DNA of 64,000 bases from Sipunculus nudus (GCA_026874595.1 CM049316.1:1054001-1118000); one strand, 5' to 3'. Positions 1-12,971 are shown, numbered from the stretch's first letter. The notes: generated by a model from the sequence alone, not told the origin. Numbers and translations: made by a program.

Positions 1-858
1 TTTACTTCATCCACTTAAACCACTGCTTTTAACAACCTTGGCAACCATTTTTCTGAAACATGCAGGGATTATCAGATTGGACTTGGTCAGACCTGTGACA
101 CACACACACCTAAAGCTTGGCAGCCATTTTACTCATGCATGCACAGATATATCAGACTATGAGAGAACAGCCAGTAACAAATACTTCAGATCAACAAGTT
201 AACTTTCGTGAAAATTCAGATAAATAGTCAAAATTTCAGTTTTCAATTTTTAATTTTAGATAAACACTCTACTGTATGTTATTGTAACAGCATGTCATAG
301 TGACCCCTGATTTAAATAGTAATTTATAAAACAATTCTTGTTACATTTATTCAGGTTAAAACTTTCAACTCAAAGCTCATATCAGCAAATCAATCTTGAT
401 ACCACAAGGTTTACTGTTTCTATGGTTAAGTTTGTAGATGTTTTTTGGACCATTTCCTTACACATTGTATGTAGTTTGCATAATTAAGAGTGATACGTCT
501 GGACTCAATATGTCGATTGCTGGGTAACCAGACAGCCATCTGATTGTTTCTATGACCAGTCTGGTGTCTGGTTCAAGCTTTCATGATAAGGTGATTCATT
601 GATAATTAATCTTTACTGATTAATCAGCGTCAGACCTACAATATGAAAGAAAAATTATACTGCTGACATCACAACATATGTAACCTACAGACCTGCTGAC
701 AGTACGAAAAGGGCAATATACCAATTCTTTCAAATACAAGTACATTCATTTCAGATCACCCATATTGCCTTTTTGACATGAATGCCAGTGAAATGTGATA
801 CAAAGCTTTGGATGGGGGTTTGGTGGTTTACTGGACTTCCTGTGTACTGGGGGCCTGT
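1..858. other. Unique AT-rich DNA, no gene seen
   Basis: I see no credible coding segment, RNA gene or terminal repeat here. There are scattered short homopolymer tracts and one short CA run near 100-110. Confidence 0.5.
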
Positions 859-859
859 C

Positions 860-1060
860 CATGGAATGGGGCCCAAAGAGTATTTGGCAGGTTTGTTTAC
901 AGAATTGGACCGCAGAGTATTTGCCAGATTTGTCTATGGCTTTGGACCATACAGTATTTGCCAGGTTTGTCACTGGAATTGGACCATAGAGAAATTTTGC
1001 AGATTTGGCTAAAGATCTGGACCACTGAGAGCTTGGGGCGTAATCAGAGTAATTGGCAGG
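860..1060. repeat. 37-38 bp minisatellite, about 5 degenerate copies
   Basis: The phrase TTGGACC recurs at about 907, 944, 981 and 1019, each time followed by a version of AGTATTTGCCAGGTTTG. Copies diverge by several substitutions, so the array is old. The short open frames on both strands over this block follow from the repeat and are not taken as genes. Confidence 0.75.
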
Positions 1061-1870
1061 CTGTTGTATGGAACTGGGACAGTATGAGGATAACATCCCT
1101 CCAGACTGATCACCCAGCAGTAAGAGTGGGTACATGATCAAGTATTCTTAATGTATTTCAATAGAATTTACCATATCACCTCCATCCATGTATTTCATTT
1201 ATTAATGTACTAATTATCTATACAAAATGACCTTAATGATCTCTTAATATTGTAAATATTTCAATAGTTTCACAATATCCACAAACATTTTATTCTGGCA
1301 ACCATGCATCCACATTTAATAAAAACTGATCAACTCAAAACATTTAATTAATTCTTACCTCTGAAACAAATTTTTCTTAAATTCCATAATGAATTTCTGA
1401 GATATCTTGCGCAGAAAGAAAAGAAATAATAAATTAAAGGATATACAGACTGGTATAGGTGTATACAAGATCTGTACCCAATCAGATTAGTAGAGCTCTA
1501 TGGGTAAAATATGTTATATGGCAAACATTGCATCAGAACTATGGGCTAAGCTCTGCTTTCTGGTCCAGATTAGTTAAATAAAAATGTAAGTTTCACCAAG
1601 CACTGAATGTTTTATTTTTTTTATAAATTGTGTGACAATAACAGAGTGTTCAGATGAAGGATAAAATTGGTAGACTGTGACAGTTACAGAGTGTTCAGAT
1701 GAAGGCTGAAGTTTGCTGATTGTGTTCACATCAGGGCTTGTCATGGTATATCACCACAGGTCTCAAGAGATTGGTCCAGTCCAATTAGTGACCCGCCACT
1801 CTCTCCAGGATCCAGTGCTAGTTCTTGTAATTAGCACCTGTATCTCTGCCACTACTGGGTTCAAACTAAA
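1061..1870. other. Unique AT-rich DNA with a two-copy short repeat
   Basis: No gene is visible. A phrase around ACAGAGTGTTCAGATGAAGG occurs twice (about 1640 and 1687), a small local duplication. Confidence 0.45.
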
Positions 1871-2190
1871 CTCCTATTGGTGGTAAGAATACCTGCCGGA
1901 GCAGGAGCTGGAGGTATAGGCTGGTGGAGGCATTGCGTGGGTTCTGCCAGTTGTGGGCCCAGCAGCATTAAAAGCAGCTTCACTCAGTTCCACCAGCTTG
2001 TGTGCTCTCCCTGCTGCAGTAATAGCTGCTTCATTCAGTTCCACTCCTTCTGTGTGGTGGGCAACCACAGCAGCAGCTCATCTAGTGACTGTACAGTCTT
2101 ACCATAGACTGCTGGTGTGGATGGCTCCATCGCCAACTCTGGATGCCAGGCCAATTTCTTCTGCTCTCTGGTTAATCAGCTTCCATAAGT
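1871..2190 (-). other. Possible degenerate coding remnant, minus strand
   Basis: This is a locally GC-richer patch in AT-rich surroundings. Read on the minus strand in one frame it gives a protein-like stretch (containing QRAEEIGLASRVGDGAIHTS), then two stops. The same frame then reopens as an alanine-rich segment with an internal repeat (VELNEAAITAAG / VELSEAAFNAAG) and a tail MPPPAYTSSS before a final stop. A second frame is open across the stops, so a frameshift or small intron is conceivable. I do not recognise a family. It could be a decayed gene fragment or chance; I assign no function. Confidence 0.18.
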
Positions 2191-4060
2191 GATTAACTGG
2201 CACCATCAGTAAGTATTTCATCTTGATATTGATACTTCTTTTTATAACAGAGATATTTGTGGTTTTTATAGAACTTCTTCTTGAAAAGTTATTTCTTTTT
2301 CTTCAGCCAAGTATCATGTTTTCCCATGGATTAATTTTTTTATGAGCGTAAAATGACAATAAATATGATTAAATATAGGAACAAATTTATCATATCATTA
2401 TTTCATATGTGAAATCAATGTGAGAACCAAATGCTGCATTCTTCCAGGCAGATTAAATCCAATATGATTTTCAGTATTTTTAAACAAAATGCAGAAGCAA
2501 TAAATTACAGTTTGCTGAAATACTATTTCATTTATCAAACACACATGATATAACCAATTTAAAGATTAGGAGGTACACTGCTTATCCTTAAATAGCTCCT
2601 CTTAAATGGTGTCTCTCAGCTAAGAAATCTTTGTTGAAGAAAGGTTTTCCTTCAGTGGTGCTCTACTGATATGCAGTCACAGCAAACAATCCAGTGTAAA
2701 ATTCTTGATAATACAGGAGCCTAAAAAGGTGGTTCCATAACTTTTACTTGATAAAGTTCAATTCATGAAGTCAAATCCTGGTCTATTAAGTGACCCTTAA
2801 AAGAATGTTTTAAATATTTTCTATATTTCACTGAAGTCTTGCACATTTCATTTCATAATAATCATGTGGACTACCTTTATATTTTATTTAAATTTAAAAC
2901 TACTAACAACATACTCTAGTGGGTATAGCATGCATACATGTTATTCTTATGCCTCTATAAATAGTAAGACCTTGCAAGAATTTAAGGGCAATGATGATTA
3001 GAACATTAAGCATATAAGACAGACCAAAAGTAAAATGTGTCGGATGTGCAAGGTTGACAAAGTCTACACATGCATATATAGAAAAGGCTTATATGAAGAT
3101 GTCTTTCCTATTCTGCATCTGAGAGAGATGATTGATAAATTTTATTTCAGATTAAAGGAGCACTGCTTTAGGAATGTGTGAATATTTGTATGATAGCAGA
3201 TTTCAGACTGTTGTGCTTTTTAAAGCAAAAAGGTCAAGCAATCTACCAAAGCATTTAGCTTTAGTTTATGATAAAATTTAAAAACATATTCCCTGAGTGG
3301 AAACAGGTTATCAAAAGGAAATGGTTTGATTACCTCTTGTTTCATTGCAGATATTCTAAGACACAGGTCATGTTTCAAAGCTAATGCTCTAAAGAAATTC
3401 TATTGCTAAATTGAAGAATTTCTGCTTTGTAAATCAAGAATAAACATTTTTATGATAAAAACTCTCAGAAGTAATTAAGACCAATCAGGCATGTTTGCTT
3501 TTGCTCAAAAATGAGAATGATTGTGGTAAGATGGGTCAGTAAACCCATAAAGGATTTTCTTCACAATGCAGAAAAAAATAACATGGATCAAATATTTTTG
3601 TTTCATATGAGGCACAAGCTGGAAATCATCATTCTGATTACTGGTGTGTAGGATATGTTCTTTCAACAAGTTGGATAAGCTAAATATCACAGATGACATT
3701 GCCTGACCCACCTCAAAATAACTTGTTTCAATAAAAAGTGACCTGAAAGAGCATTCTCCATGGTCTGCATATATTTTCCCGAAGATTATAATTGAAAATA
3801 AGGTAAAATTACAGCATGATATCCAAATATCTTTTACAATACAGGGGATTCCCAGGTCACAACATAAACCAGAGCCACATCAGAATAATTCAAGACAACC
3901 ATTGTGTAGTATGCCACCACTCAGTTTTATACAGAACTGTTCTAAAGTTCTTTTCCATATCCTTGAAACAAGATTCCGCCTTGACAACTAGTTTCTTTCA
4001 TATAAAAATTTTCATTGTCATTAAGGAAGAAGCAGAAAACGCCATTTCACCTCACAGAGA
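2191..4060. other. Unique AT-rich DNA, no gene seen
   Basis: I find only short open frames with no recognisable motif, and no terminal repeats or tandem arrays. Confidence 0.45.
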
Positions 4061-4067
4061 GAAAGAC

Positions 4068-4289
4068 ATCACAGGCTGGGCCACCTGTAGGCAAAAATCA
4101 CATACAAGTCACATGATCAAACATCACAGGTTAGGCCACCTGTAGGCAAAAATCACATACAAGTCACATAATCAAACATCACAGGCTGGGCCACCTGTAG
4201 GCAAAAATCACATACAAGTCACATGATCAAACATCACAAGTTTACACCACCTGTAGGCAAACATCACATACAAGTCACATGATCAAACA
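4068..4289. repeat. 54-bp minisatellite, 4 copies
   Basis: Units begin near 4069, 4123, 4177 and 4231 and carry CATCACAGGCTGGGCCACCT, then a constant stretch about a CACATACAAGTCACATGATC motif. Copies are close to identical except the last. The spacing is exactly 54 bp, a multiple of three, so a frame stays open across it without implying a gene. Confidence 0.85.
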
Positions 4290-4439
4290 TGTCTGCCAAA
4301 ATTTGCTTAAGATTATTGCAACATTTCCTGAGATAAAAGGTAACAGCTCAATTCTGCAGCGTATATGGAACAAACATGAAATTACAGAAATTCTAAATAA
4401 AAATTTTAAGTCCTGTGGGAACACCATTTGAAAATAATT

Positions 4440-7323
4440 CTATTTCTTGGCACCGCAGGTGCAAGAGTATCCCCAGACATAGTAGGCCCCCCCTTTAAGA
4501 ATAGACCCCCATTTTTAGCAGCATATACTGACACTTGGCATATTTATTGTTTCTTCCATCTAACAATCCACAATCTTGTTGAAGATGTTGGTCCTGTGAC
4601 CTTGATCTTTTTAAAGATGTGTCCTTTGACCTTGACCTTTGACCTCATGACCCCAAAATCAATTCGAGTCTTGCTTTTCCAATGGGACACATGCAAGTCA
4701 AGTTTGAAATCCATACATCAATAAAGGAAGGAATTATCATCCAGAAACTAATTTTTGGACAGATGGCTCCTGTGACCTTCACCTTTGACCTTGTGACCTC
4801 AAAAGTGATAGGGTTCTTCCTCTCTTGGCAGGTGAACTATATGTGCAAGATGAGAGATCTGAGATGAAATGTTTGGCTGAAAATGCATCTACATCTTTTT
4901 AAAGATGGGTCCTGTGACCTTGACCTTTGACCTCATGACCCAAAAATCAATTTGGGATTTGCTTTTCCAATGGGACATAAACAAGTCAAGTTTGAAATCC
5001 ATACATCAATAAAAGCAGGAATTATCATCCAGAAACTAATTTTCAGACAGATGGCTCCTGTGACCTTCACCTTTGACCTTGTGACCTCAAAAGTGATAGG
5101 GTTCTTCCTCTCTTGGCAGGTGAACTATATGTGCAAGATGAAAGATCTGAGATGAAATGTTTTGCTGAAAATGCATCCACAATCTTTTTAAAGATGTGTC
5201 CTGTGACCTTGACCTTTGACCACATGACCCCAAAATCAATTTGGTCTTGCTTTTCCAATGGGACATATACAAGTCAAGTTTGAATCCATACATCAATAAA
5301 AGAAGGAATTATCATCCAGAAACTAATTTTTGGACAGATGGCTCCTGTGACCTTCACCTTTGACCTTGTGACCTCAAAATTGGTAGGGTTCTTCCTCTCT
5401 TGGCAGGTGAACTATATGTGCAAGATGAAAGATCTGAGATGAAATGTTTTGCTGAAAATGCATCCACAATCTTTTTAAAGAGGTTTCCTGTGACCTTGAC
5501 CTTTGACCTCATGACCCCAAAATCAATTTGGGTCTTGCTTTTCCAATGGGACATATACAAGTCAAGTTTGAAATCCATACATCAATAAAAGAAGGAATTA
5601 TCATCCAGAAACTAATTTTTGGACAGATGGCTCCTGTGACCCTTCACCTTTGACCTTGTGACCTCAAAATTGATAGGGTTCTTCCTCTCTTGGCAGGTGA
5701 ACTATATGTGCAAGATGAAAGATCTGAGATGAAATGTTGAGTTGAAAATGCATCTACATCTTTTTAAAGATGGGTCCTGTGACCTTGACCTTTGACCTCA
5801 TGACCCAAAAATCAATTTGGGATTTGCTTTTCCAATGGGACATAAACAAGTCAAGTTTGAAATCCATACATCAATAAAAGCAGGAATTATCATCCAGAAA
5901 CTAATTTTTGGACAGATGGGTCCTGTGACCTTCACCTTTGACCTTGTGACCTCAAAATTGATAGGGTTCTTCCTCTCTTGGCAGGTGAACTATATGTGCA
6001 AGATGAAAGATCTGAGATGAAATGTTTTGCTGAAAATGCATCCACAATCTTTTTAAAGATGTGTCCTGTGACCTTGACCTTTGACCTCATGACCCAAAAT
6101 CAATTTGGGTCTTGCTTTTCCAATGGGATATATACAAGTCAAGTTTGAAATCCATACATCAATAAAGAAGGAATTATCATCCAGAAACTAATTTTTGGAC
6201 AGATGGCTCCTGTGACCTTCACCTTTGATCTTGTGACCTCAAAATTGGTAGGGTTCTTCCTCTCTTGGCAGGTGAACTATATGTGCAAGATGAAAGATCT
6301 GAGATGAAATGTTTTGCTGAAAATGCATCCACAATCTTTTTAAAGATGGGTCCTGTGACCTTGACCTTTGACCTCATGACCCCAAAATCAATTTGGGTCT
6401 TGCTTTTTCAATGGGACATATATAAGTCAAGTTTGAAATCAATACATCAATAAAAGCAGGAATTATCATCCAGAAACTAATTTTTGGACAGATAGCTCCT
6501 GTGGCCTTGACCTTTGACCTTGTGACCCCAAAATTTATATGGATCATCCACTATTGGCAAGTGAGCTATATATTCAAGATGGAAGACCTAGGATTAAAGT
6601 TTGGCTTAAAATGCATCCACAGTATCTTTTAAAATGCCAGTCCATTGACCTTGACCTTTGACCTCATGACCCTAGAACCTATAGGGTTCTTACTTTAGTG
6701 GTGGGCCATACATAAGTCGTGTTTGAAATCCATATGGCTATCAGCACTGGAGATATCATAAGAGGTATGTGATTTTCACCATATATGGCAATATTCAAGG
6801 TCAAGGCCACTATCATAGGAAAGGTTATGACCCCAATTTAAATAAACATCATCCCATAACCCATACCTATGTATATGCATAATATAAAAGAAATCTGTCC
6901 ATTAGTTTTTTACTTATAATGCTCACAGTACTGTAAGGTGGCAATTTTGGGGGTATTAAACGGCACAAAAACAAGTAAAGAATAATAGGTGGCGCCACCA
7001 GTTTCTGGAACATGACAACCCTATCCATGATCTTCCCTCAACTTGATTTTGGGATAAATCCATGCAAGATTTCTTGAGATATTAAAGAATTTGTGTGATT
7101 TTCCCCAAAATTGGACCTATTCAAGGTCAAGGACACTCTCCTAGTAAAGGTCATGACCTCATTTTAAATAGGCGTCGTCCTCTTACCCATATCTATACAT
7201 ATACCAAGTTTGGTAAAGTTCCGTGAAATATTTTTGGGTTATCATGCCAACAAGATTTATATGCGGCGGCGGCGTGACCGGTATGAAAACATAGTATCCC
7301 CCGACTTTGTCTCGGGATACAAT
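4440..7323 (+). mobile_element. Family A element A1 (HINE-like, non-autonomous)
   Basis: Seen: the 5' end has a small hairpin (GCACC 4450-4454 / GGTGC 4458-4462) followed by GTATCCCCAGACA (4467-4479). The core is a 288-bp tandem array. The last 550 bp match element A2 (36720-38640). The 3' end has a GCG trinucleotide run (about 7263-7274), then GAAAACATA, then a hairpin (7294-7320) that starts GTATCCC and ends GGGATAC. The right hairpin arm is the inverted counterpart of the 5' motif. No transposase, Rep or helicase frame is present. The structure matches what is known of Helentron-derived HINE elements, which have asymmetric terminal inverted repeats, a 3' hairpin and an internal microsatellite. 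That class assignment is inference. Confidence 0.65.
4590..6700 (+). repeat. 288-bp tandem repeat rich in TGACCTTTGACC, about 7 copies
   Basis: GGTGAACTAT recurs at 4831, 5119, 5406, 5696, 5984 and 6271, with a diverged form at about 6560: a period of 287-290 bp. Each unit has two related halves of about 144 bp. One half carries TGACCTTGACCTTTGACCTC followed by ATGACCC; the other carries TGACCTTCACCTTTGACCTT followed by GTGACC. The earlier copies are nearly identical and the last is diverged. This is the core of element A1. A relative of the same repeat forms the core of the element at 56831-57785. Confidence 0.9.
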
Positions 7324-7324
7324 C

Positions 7325-8223
7325 AGTGTCCATTTATTTCTAAGGAATCCTTGTATATGATTTTAAGGCTAAATTTTTCTTACTGCATGAGTTTTCTGAA
7401 GGAAAGCAGGAAAGACTGTTTTGAGTCACAGAAAGACATTAAATAAAAGTGGTGGTCACTTGCAGGTTATCATGTCTGTCAGGTGAGGAATTCATCTGGA
7501 AAACATGGTGATAAATGGTGCAGCAGTTAATGAGATAAAATGTGAAACAGCCCAATTTGGAACACAGAAAGAAGTTCAAAACAGGTAGTGCCACCTAGCG
7601 GTATTCCGGCCCTCTGACATTATAGAAATTTTGACTACCTTACGGGCCATTATATTCTTCAAAGAGGATCACACTTAAATGCTCTATGAGGATGCTAAAA
7701 TGTTGTCATTTTTGACTCATTGCCTACAACTATGCTGTCACATGACATAAACTAGACCATTTTTTAGTTTTTTAGTATACTTTCTAACAACACCAACCAT
7801 GAGCAAGAAAAAATCTTTTTCAACTCAGCATATTGGTAAATATGCATGTTTATTGAATTTCTGACCACATGAATACAAGCATGGCATGCGAGGGAAAAAT
7901 ACTTGATGGCAGCCAACTTGTACATGATTCAGGAAATGGCTCATTACCATAGAGACAGAGTTTCACGAATTAGTTGTGATTTCACATGAATTCTTTTGTT
8001 TCAATTCATAATTCATGGCCTTATGTTAAGATTTTGGGCTGCTAACCAAAATATAAATGCACAATATAAATTGAAGACCACTGTGATATATATCCCTATA
8101 TATATCACAACTGGAGTAAGGCTTGCCAGCCCAATATGAGTGCCTACTGAGTCGTGTACTCACATCACGGTTATAGCTCCACCTGCAGTTTAAAGTCACA
8201 TGTCAGTCATCTGAAAATTTTAA
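7325..8223. other. Unique DNA with one AT-rich palindrome
   Basis: No gene is seen. A perfect inverted repeat lies at 8083-8108 (GTGATATATAT, 4-bp spacer, ATATATATCAC); it could form a hairpin but has no neighbouring feature that gives it a role. Confidence 0.45.
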
Positions 8224-10150
8224 TTAACACATTCGCTGCCAATAACGTGTATACCCGTCATTTATTATGATTACCCTAGTGCCAAGCACGTGTATACACG
8301 TCATTTATTTATAAGCCATTTTCAGCAGGAATTCTCATAAATTTATCAATAAATTCTTTGCAAATGAGCAGTAGTCCATTTATAAAACAGTCTCGCAGTA
8401 TGAAAATGAATTATTTGTAATTCAACAGTGCGCTGCATCATCCGAAAGCAGGAAAGATGTGTTGATGGTGACAAAATCCACGACTCCGGTCCTTTGCCGT
8501 CAAATAACTTTATGGCGCGCCTCAGTTTGAAGTTGATTGCTTGTAAGAATGCTACTTTGAATCAAACGAAAGCAAGGATCGTAAAAATATGTAACTAGTT
8601 TTATATTAGAGCATGTTTTGACAACTTATTTATGACAAAACTGGTTGGGAAACCAACGTGTGATAGATCGCACCTTAGGTGTGAACTCAAGATAGCGAGG
8701 TGTGAGGTCGTCCAGGTTAATTGCCCCGCGAGCACAGGGTATTGCGCAATCAACAACAATAGGGCGCATGCAACATGCCTGACACACAGATCAGCAGGGT
8801 GATCAGAACGCGACTGCAAATGATTCTTTCCACTTATTGCTTCTTCCTTATTTTCTTATATATAGATATATGCATATATTAGTAACTTCACAAACAAGTG
8901 CTTGTAAATAGCAAAACTGAAATAATCTCCGTGTTTCGTGTGACTGTCAGTGTTACAATGACGAGGTCAATTGCGTCAAAGCTCAAGCATGTCGGTAGTT
9001 GTGCGGAAAGGGGTACAAAATTTTGGACTTGAGTACCTGACAGGCACTACCTGACTCGGACTCGAGTACTAGTTACCATGGCAACGCTGTAAAGATAAAA
9101 TGGACATTTCTTTACGGAGGCAAAATATGCATAAATTTGACTTTGTGACGGCTTAACTTTATCCAAAACGAAGGAATAGATATATTTCATCACAAGACCT
9201 CTGTTAATTTGACTAACAATTTAGAGCCCTATGCCAGGCTACAATAATGAATAAATAGGCCTACAGACTGCCCGTAAATTTGCAGTAGTATTCAGATGTG
9301 CATGTACATACACAAGTACTTGAGTCCAAATTTTGGACTCAAGTACTCGGTAAGTATTACCCGGACTCGAGTACTCGAGTACTCCTTTCAGCCCTAGTCG
9401 GTATATATAAACAGTCTATGACTATGTTTGAAAATTACATGTGTAATGTAAAATTATAATTATTATTTATAATTATATCGATCGGTAGAATCTCTGTGTT
9501 CGTTATGAAACTGTAAAACTGCATGTTTGAGCACTAAAACTATATATTAAAAAAAAAAAAACACCCAATATAATGCAGGTCCGAACTCATGCGGTAACCA
9601 ATGTATGCACATGTTGACCACCTGTTCTAAGCACTGCGCCATTCTGGCTATGCTTCCATTTTATGTGTTTATGGTAATATAAAAGAGTGTACAAATCACG
9701 TGTGCCCGAAGATACAGTACCGGTATAAAATTTATTTTGGTTAGACATATATAGGCCTATATATGTGAGTGCTTTTCAATCATTTGACTCTTCCCAATTC
9801 AGCATTCGTGCCAACATACACATTTTCAATTCGTTTATCATTTTTCATTAAATACAGATCTTTATTTGAATCAGTTGTAAGCTTTATGCTGGTGTCAACG
9901 TGGACGCTATGAGTATGAGACCAATCCACCAAGTCCTGCTTTGGCTACTATCGGTAATTTGGCTCAGTGCCCAACTTCACACTCCCCCCCCCCCAAGAGT
10001 TTTATTGCCCCTGTTTTATCTGAAGTCACACCTTCTTATCAGGTAATTAGCACCTAGTCTTGGTACCACTGCAGCTCTCGGGGCTGCTGGGGTCCCTGTG
10101 TATGGCCCTGGCACTGGGGGTGAACATGAGCTTGGCAGTGAATGTGTTAA
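8224..10150. mobile_element. piggyBac-like non-autonomous element with TTAA flanks
   Basis: The left end is TTAA (8224-8227) followed by CACATTCGCTGCCAA. The right end is TTGGCAGTGAATGTG followed by TTAA (10147-10150). The 15-bp ends are inverted copies with one mismatch. TTAA duplication and short inverted ends are the known signature of the piggyBac superfamily. No transposase frame of the expected several hundred residues exists inside, so the element is non-autonomous or gutted. It contains a nested hAT-like insertion (8999-9396). The two ends might come from two separate copies; an intact homologue elsewhere would settle this. Confidence 0.6.
8999..9396. mobile_element. hAT-like MITE, 398 bp, nested in the piggyBac-like element
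   Basis: Flanks are GTCGGTAG (8991-8998) and GTCGGTAT (9397-9404), an 8-bp duplication with one mismatch, the size known for hAT. The right end read inward is TAGGGCTGAAAGGAGTAC, which fits hAT termini; the left end is a diverged version (TTGTGCGGAAAGGGGTAC). Both ends continue into subterminal repeats built from GGACTCGAGTAC and TTTTGGACT. There is no coding capacity. Confidence 0.65.
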
Positions 10151-10444
10151 GAAAGCAGCAAGGATTTAAGAGATATGTGGTAAAAGAAGGACAGACAGAC
10201 CAAGGCTATTTTAGCAGTCCTCCCTCCTACAGTAGGACTATGATTTCATCACTGAAAGCCACACATATTATATCTCTTAATCATGAGACTTTTGCAAGGT
10301 GTATGTATTTTATTTGTTGCTCTGGGTTTTACATTACGCATACAAAAGAGGAGACATAGTGACAGGAATCAATCAATGACTGGTGGACATTGAGCACATC
10401 TTTATCTGATTGTCTGGGAACACTAATCTGATTATGGGATAATC

Positions 10445-11165
10445 AAGACACACACACACAGATACAGGGCCATCAATACAGACAGATACTTTATATACAG
10501 AGCCATTGATACAGACAGATACCTTATATACAGTGCCATCCATATAGACTGATACTTTATAGCAAGCCATCTATACAGACAGCTACTTTATATACAGAGC
10601 CATCGGTGCAGACAGATACTTTATATACAGACCCATCAATACAGACAGTTACTTTATATATACAGAACCATCCATACAGACAGTTACTTTATATATACAG
10701 AGCCACTGACACAAACTGATATTTTATAGCAAGCCATCTATACAGAATGATACTTTATATATACAGAGCCATTGATACAGACTGATACTTTATATACAGG
10801 GCCATCAACACACACTATTACTTTATATGCAGAGCCATCAAAACAGACTAATACTTTATATACAGAGCCATCGATTCAGACTAATACTTTATATGCAGAG
10901 CCATTGATACAGACTGATACTTTATATACAGGGCCATCAACACAGACTAATACTTTATATGCAGTACGTGCCATCTAAACAGACTAATACTTTATATACA
11001 GAGCCATCGATTCAGACTAATACTTTATATGCAGAGCCATGGATACAGACTATTACTTTATATGCGGAGCTATCAATACAGACTAATACTTAATATGTAG
11101 AGCAATCTATACAGACTAAGACTTTATATGTAGAGCATTCGATACAGACTAATACTTTACATATG
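10445..11165. repeat. 33-38 bp minisatellite, about 20 copies
   Basis: The unit is about ATACAGACTAATACTTTATA followed by TGCAGAGCCATCG. Spacing varies by a few bases because of TATA slippage. The open frames seen here on either strand are repeat artefacts. Confidence 0.85.
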
Positions 11166-11525
11166 AGTCTCATGGCTCAGTGTCACAAGTTTCCCATCCT
11201 ATATCAGGATCATCCAGGATTTCTTGTTGCTCTCCTAAAGATGTTCAGTGTATAGTACATCAGATTGTAAGTAATATTTCTTACAAACTTGCAGAAATAT
11301 AGTGTCTATATATTGAAAAGAAATTCAGAAATATCTTAAACATGTTTAACAAATGTTATGCTGAAGAGTCTGATGAATGCCCTCAGCCAAAAGAAAAATG
11401 TGTTTGGGTGGTAACAATAGTATAATTACATTAATATAAATGGTAAATTTGAATTAGAGATGCATGTAGTACCATTGCAAGCCAGACGACAAAAGTAATA
11501 TAGATGTCAAACAATAATCATAAGA
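11166..11525. other. Unique AT-rich spacer between two arrays
   Basis: Nothing recognisable lies between the two minisatellites. Confidence 0.4.
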
Positions 11526-11910
11526 CTGCATGGTCCAGGCTAACAATGACTGTAAGCTGGCATGGTCCAGGCTAACAATGATCGTAAGCTGGCATGATCC
11601 AGGCTAACAATGATCATAAGCTGGCATGATCCAGGCAAACAATGATTGTAATTACGCTGGCATGATCCAGGCTAACAATGATCATAAGCTGGCATGATCC
11701 AGGCAAACAATGATTGTAATTACGCTGGCATGATCCAGGCTAACAATGATCGTACGCTGGCATGATCCAGGCTAACAATGATCGTAAGCTGGCATGATCC
11801 AGGCTAACAATCATCATAAGCGGGCATGATCCAGGCTAACAATGATCGTAAGCTGGCATGGTCCAGGCAAACAATGATTGTATGGTTGCATGGTCAATGG
11901 CAAACAATGA
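11526..11910. repeat. 32-36 bp minisatellite, about 11 copies
   Basis: The unit is GCTGGCATGATCCAGGCTAA followed by CAATGATCGTAA. Two copies carry a 4-bp extension (TGTAATTAC form) and share an extra A for T change, suggesting duplication of a two-unit block inside the array. Confidence 0.85.
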
Positions 11911-12970
11911 TCGAAATGATCAGGGGGAATTCATGCCTGACTGATGTGAGTCTAGCCCAGCAGCTTTCATGTAGCTCTGCTGCAAGTGACTGCTTGGGTT
12001 TGTTCAGAGCGGTAAACATCAAACCACGAGGGAACCAATGGTCATTTAGTTTTGGCCGCCAGTGGTGGCCCTAAAGGCAACGTTCAAACAAAAACAAAAA
12101 AAGTGTCAACTTGATTGAATGAAGCATCAAATGTTTAATCCAATTCCACTGCAGGGAGCTGGGTTTGTATGCCAAGGCTAGCGGGATTCCGAGCCACGTC
12201 TGATCTGCCAGACAAGATAGCTTAGTTATATATAAATGGAGGTGTTCAAACATGGAAGCAACATATATCTGCCGCCTTGACAGGGGCTGAAATGAGCACT
12301 GATTTCTATGCATGGCATGCATAAGCTGAAGAGGGTAGTTTGTGACTCATGCTAACTGATCAACATGTCTGATTACAGTTTAATTTGCATCTGTAAAAAG
12401 TATTATAATTTACTGATCACCCTGGAGCTGTTAATCAGGTCCGTCTACCCCGGCTGACAACTTACCACCATACGGCAGACTGGTCTGAAAGTACATTTTA
12501 GTCACCATCCTGCACATTCCCTTTGGAAGACTACAGGCTCTAAGTGCCTTAAAAAGGAGAGAATCTGTAAGAATCCTTTGAACAAAAAATATATTATGGT
12601 GATATTATGGTGATCAATGTAAATTATTTCACAAATTTAAAAGATGGTGTTACCAAAATGGTGGATGTAAAACAAACCCACTTAATGCTGTTTGAAGCAA
12701 AAGCAAACAATTAAAAGTCCATAAATATAATGAATCCACATTAAAGACATCTTATTTAAAATAATGTGTCACAACTTGTACAAAACAAGCTGACCTGATG
12801 AACAGGTTAAATGGCTTCATACCTCACTTAAATACCTCACCAGGCCTCACCTAAAACCATTACACAGATCACAATAATCAAGTCTTCCTTATTGAAATGT
12901 TGAACGTCAAGGCTGAGGTAAATACTTGATTCCCTAACATGAATAAGTATTGGCAGCACCTACCCACAAC
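11911..12970. other. Unique DNA, no gene seen
   Basis: Only short unrecognised open frames. A GC-richer patch at about 11940-12080 shows no motif I can name. Confidence 0.4.
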
Positions 12971-12971
12971 A

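Noticed and set aside
1745-1865. Possible tRNA-like or SINE promoter (GGGTTCAAAC near 1858)
   Set aside because: No matching A box, acceptor stem or anticodon arm could be laid out at the right spacing.
10060-10359. Open frame with a hydrophobic segment and a PPSY-like tail, first thought to be a membrane-protein exon
   Set aside because: The frame runs across the right terminal repeat and TTAA border of the piggyBac-like element and has no ATG at its start.
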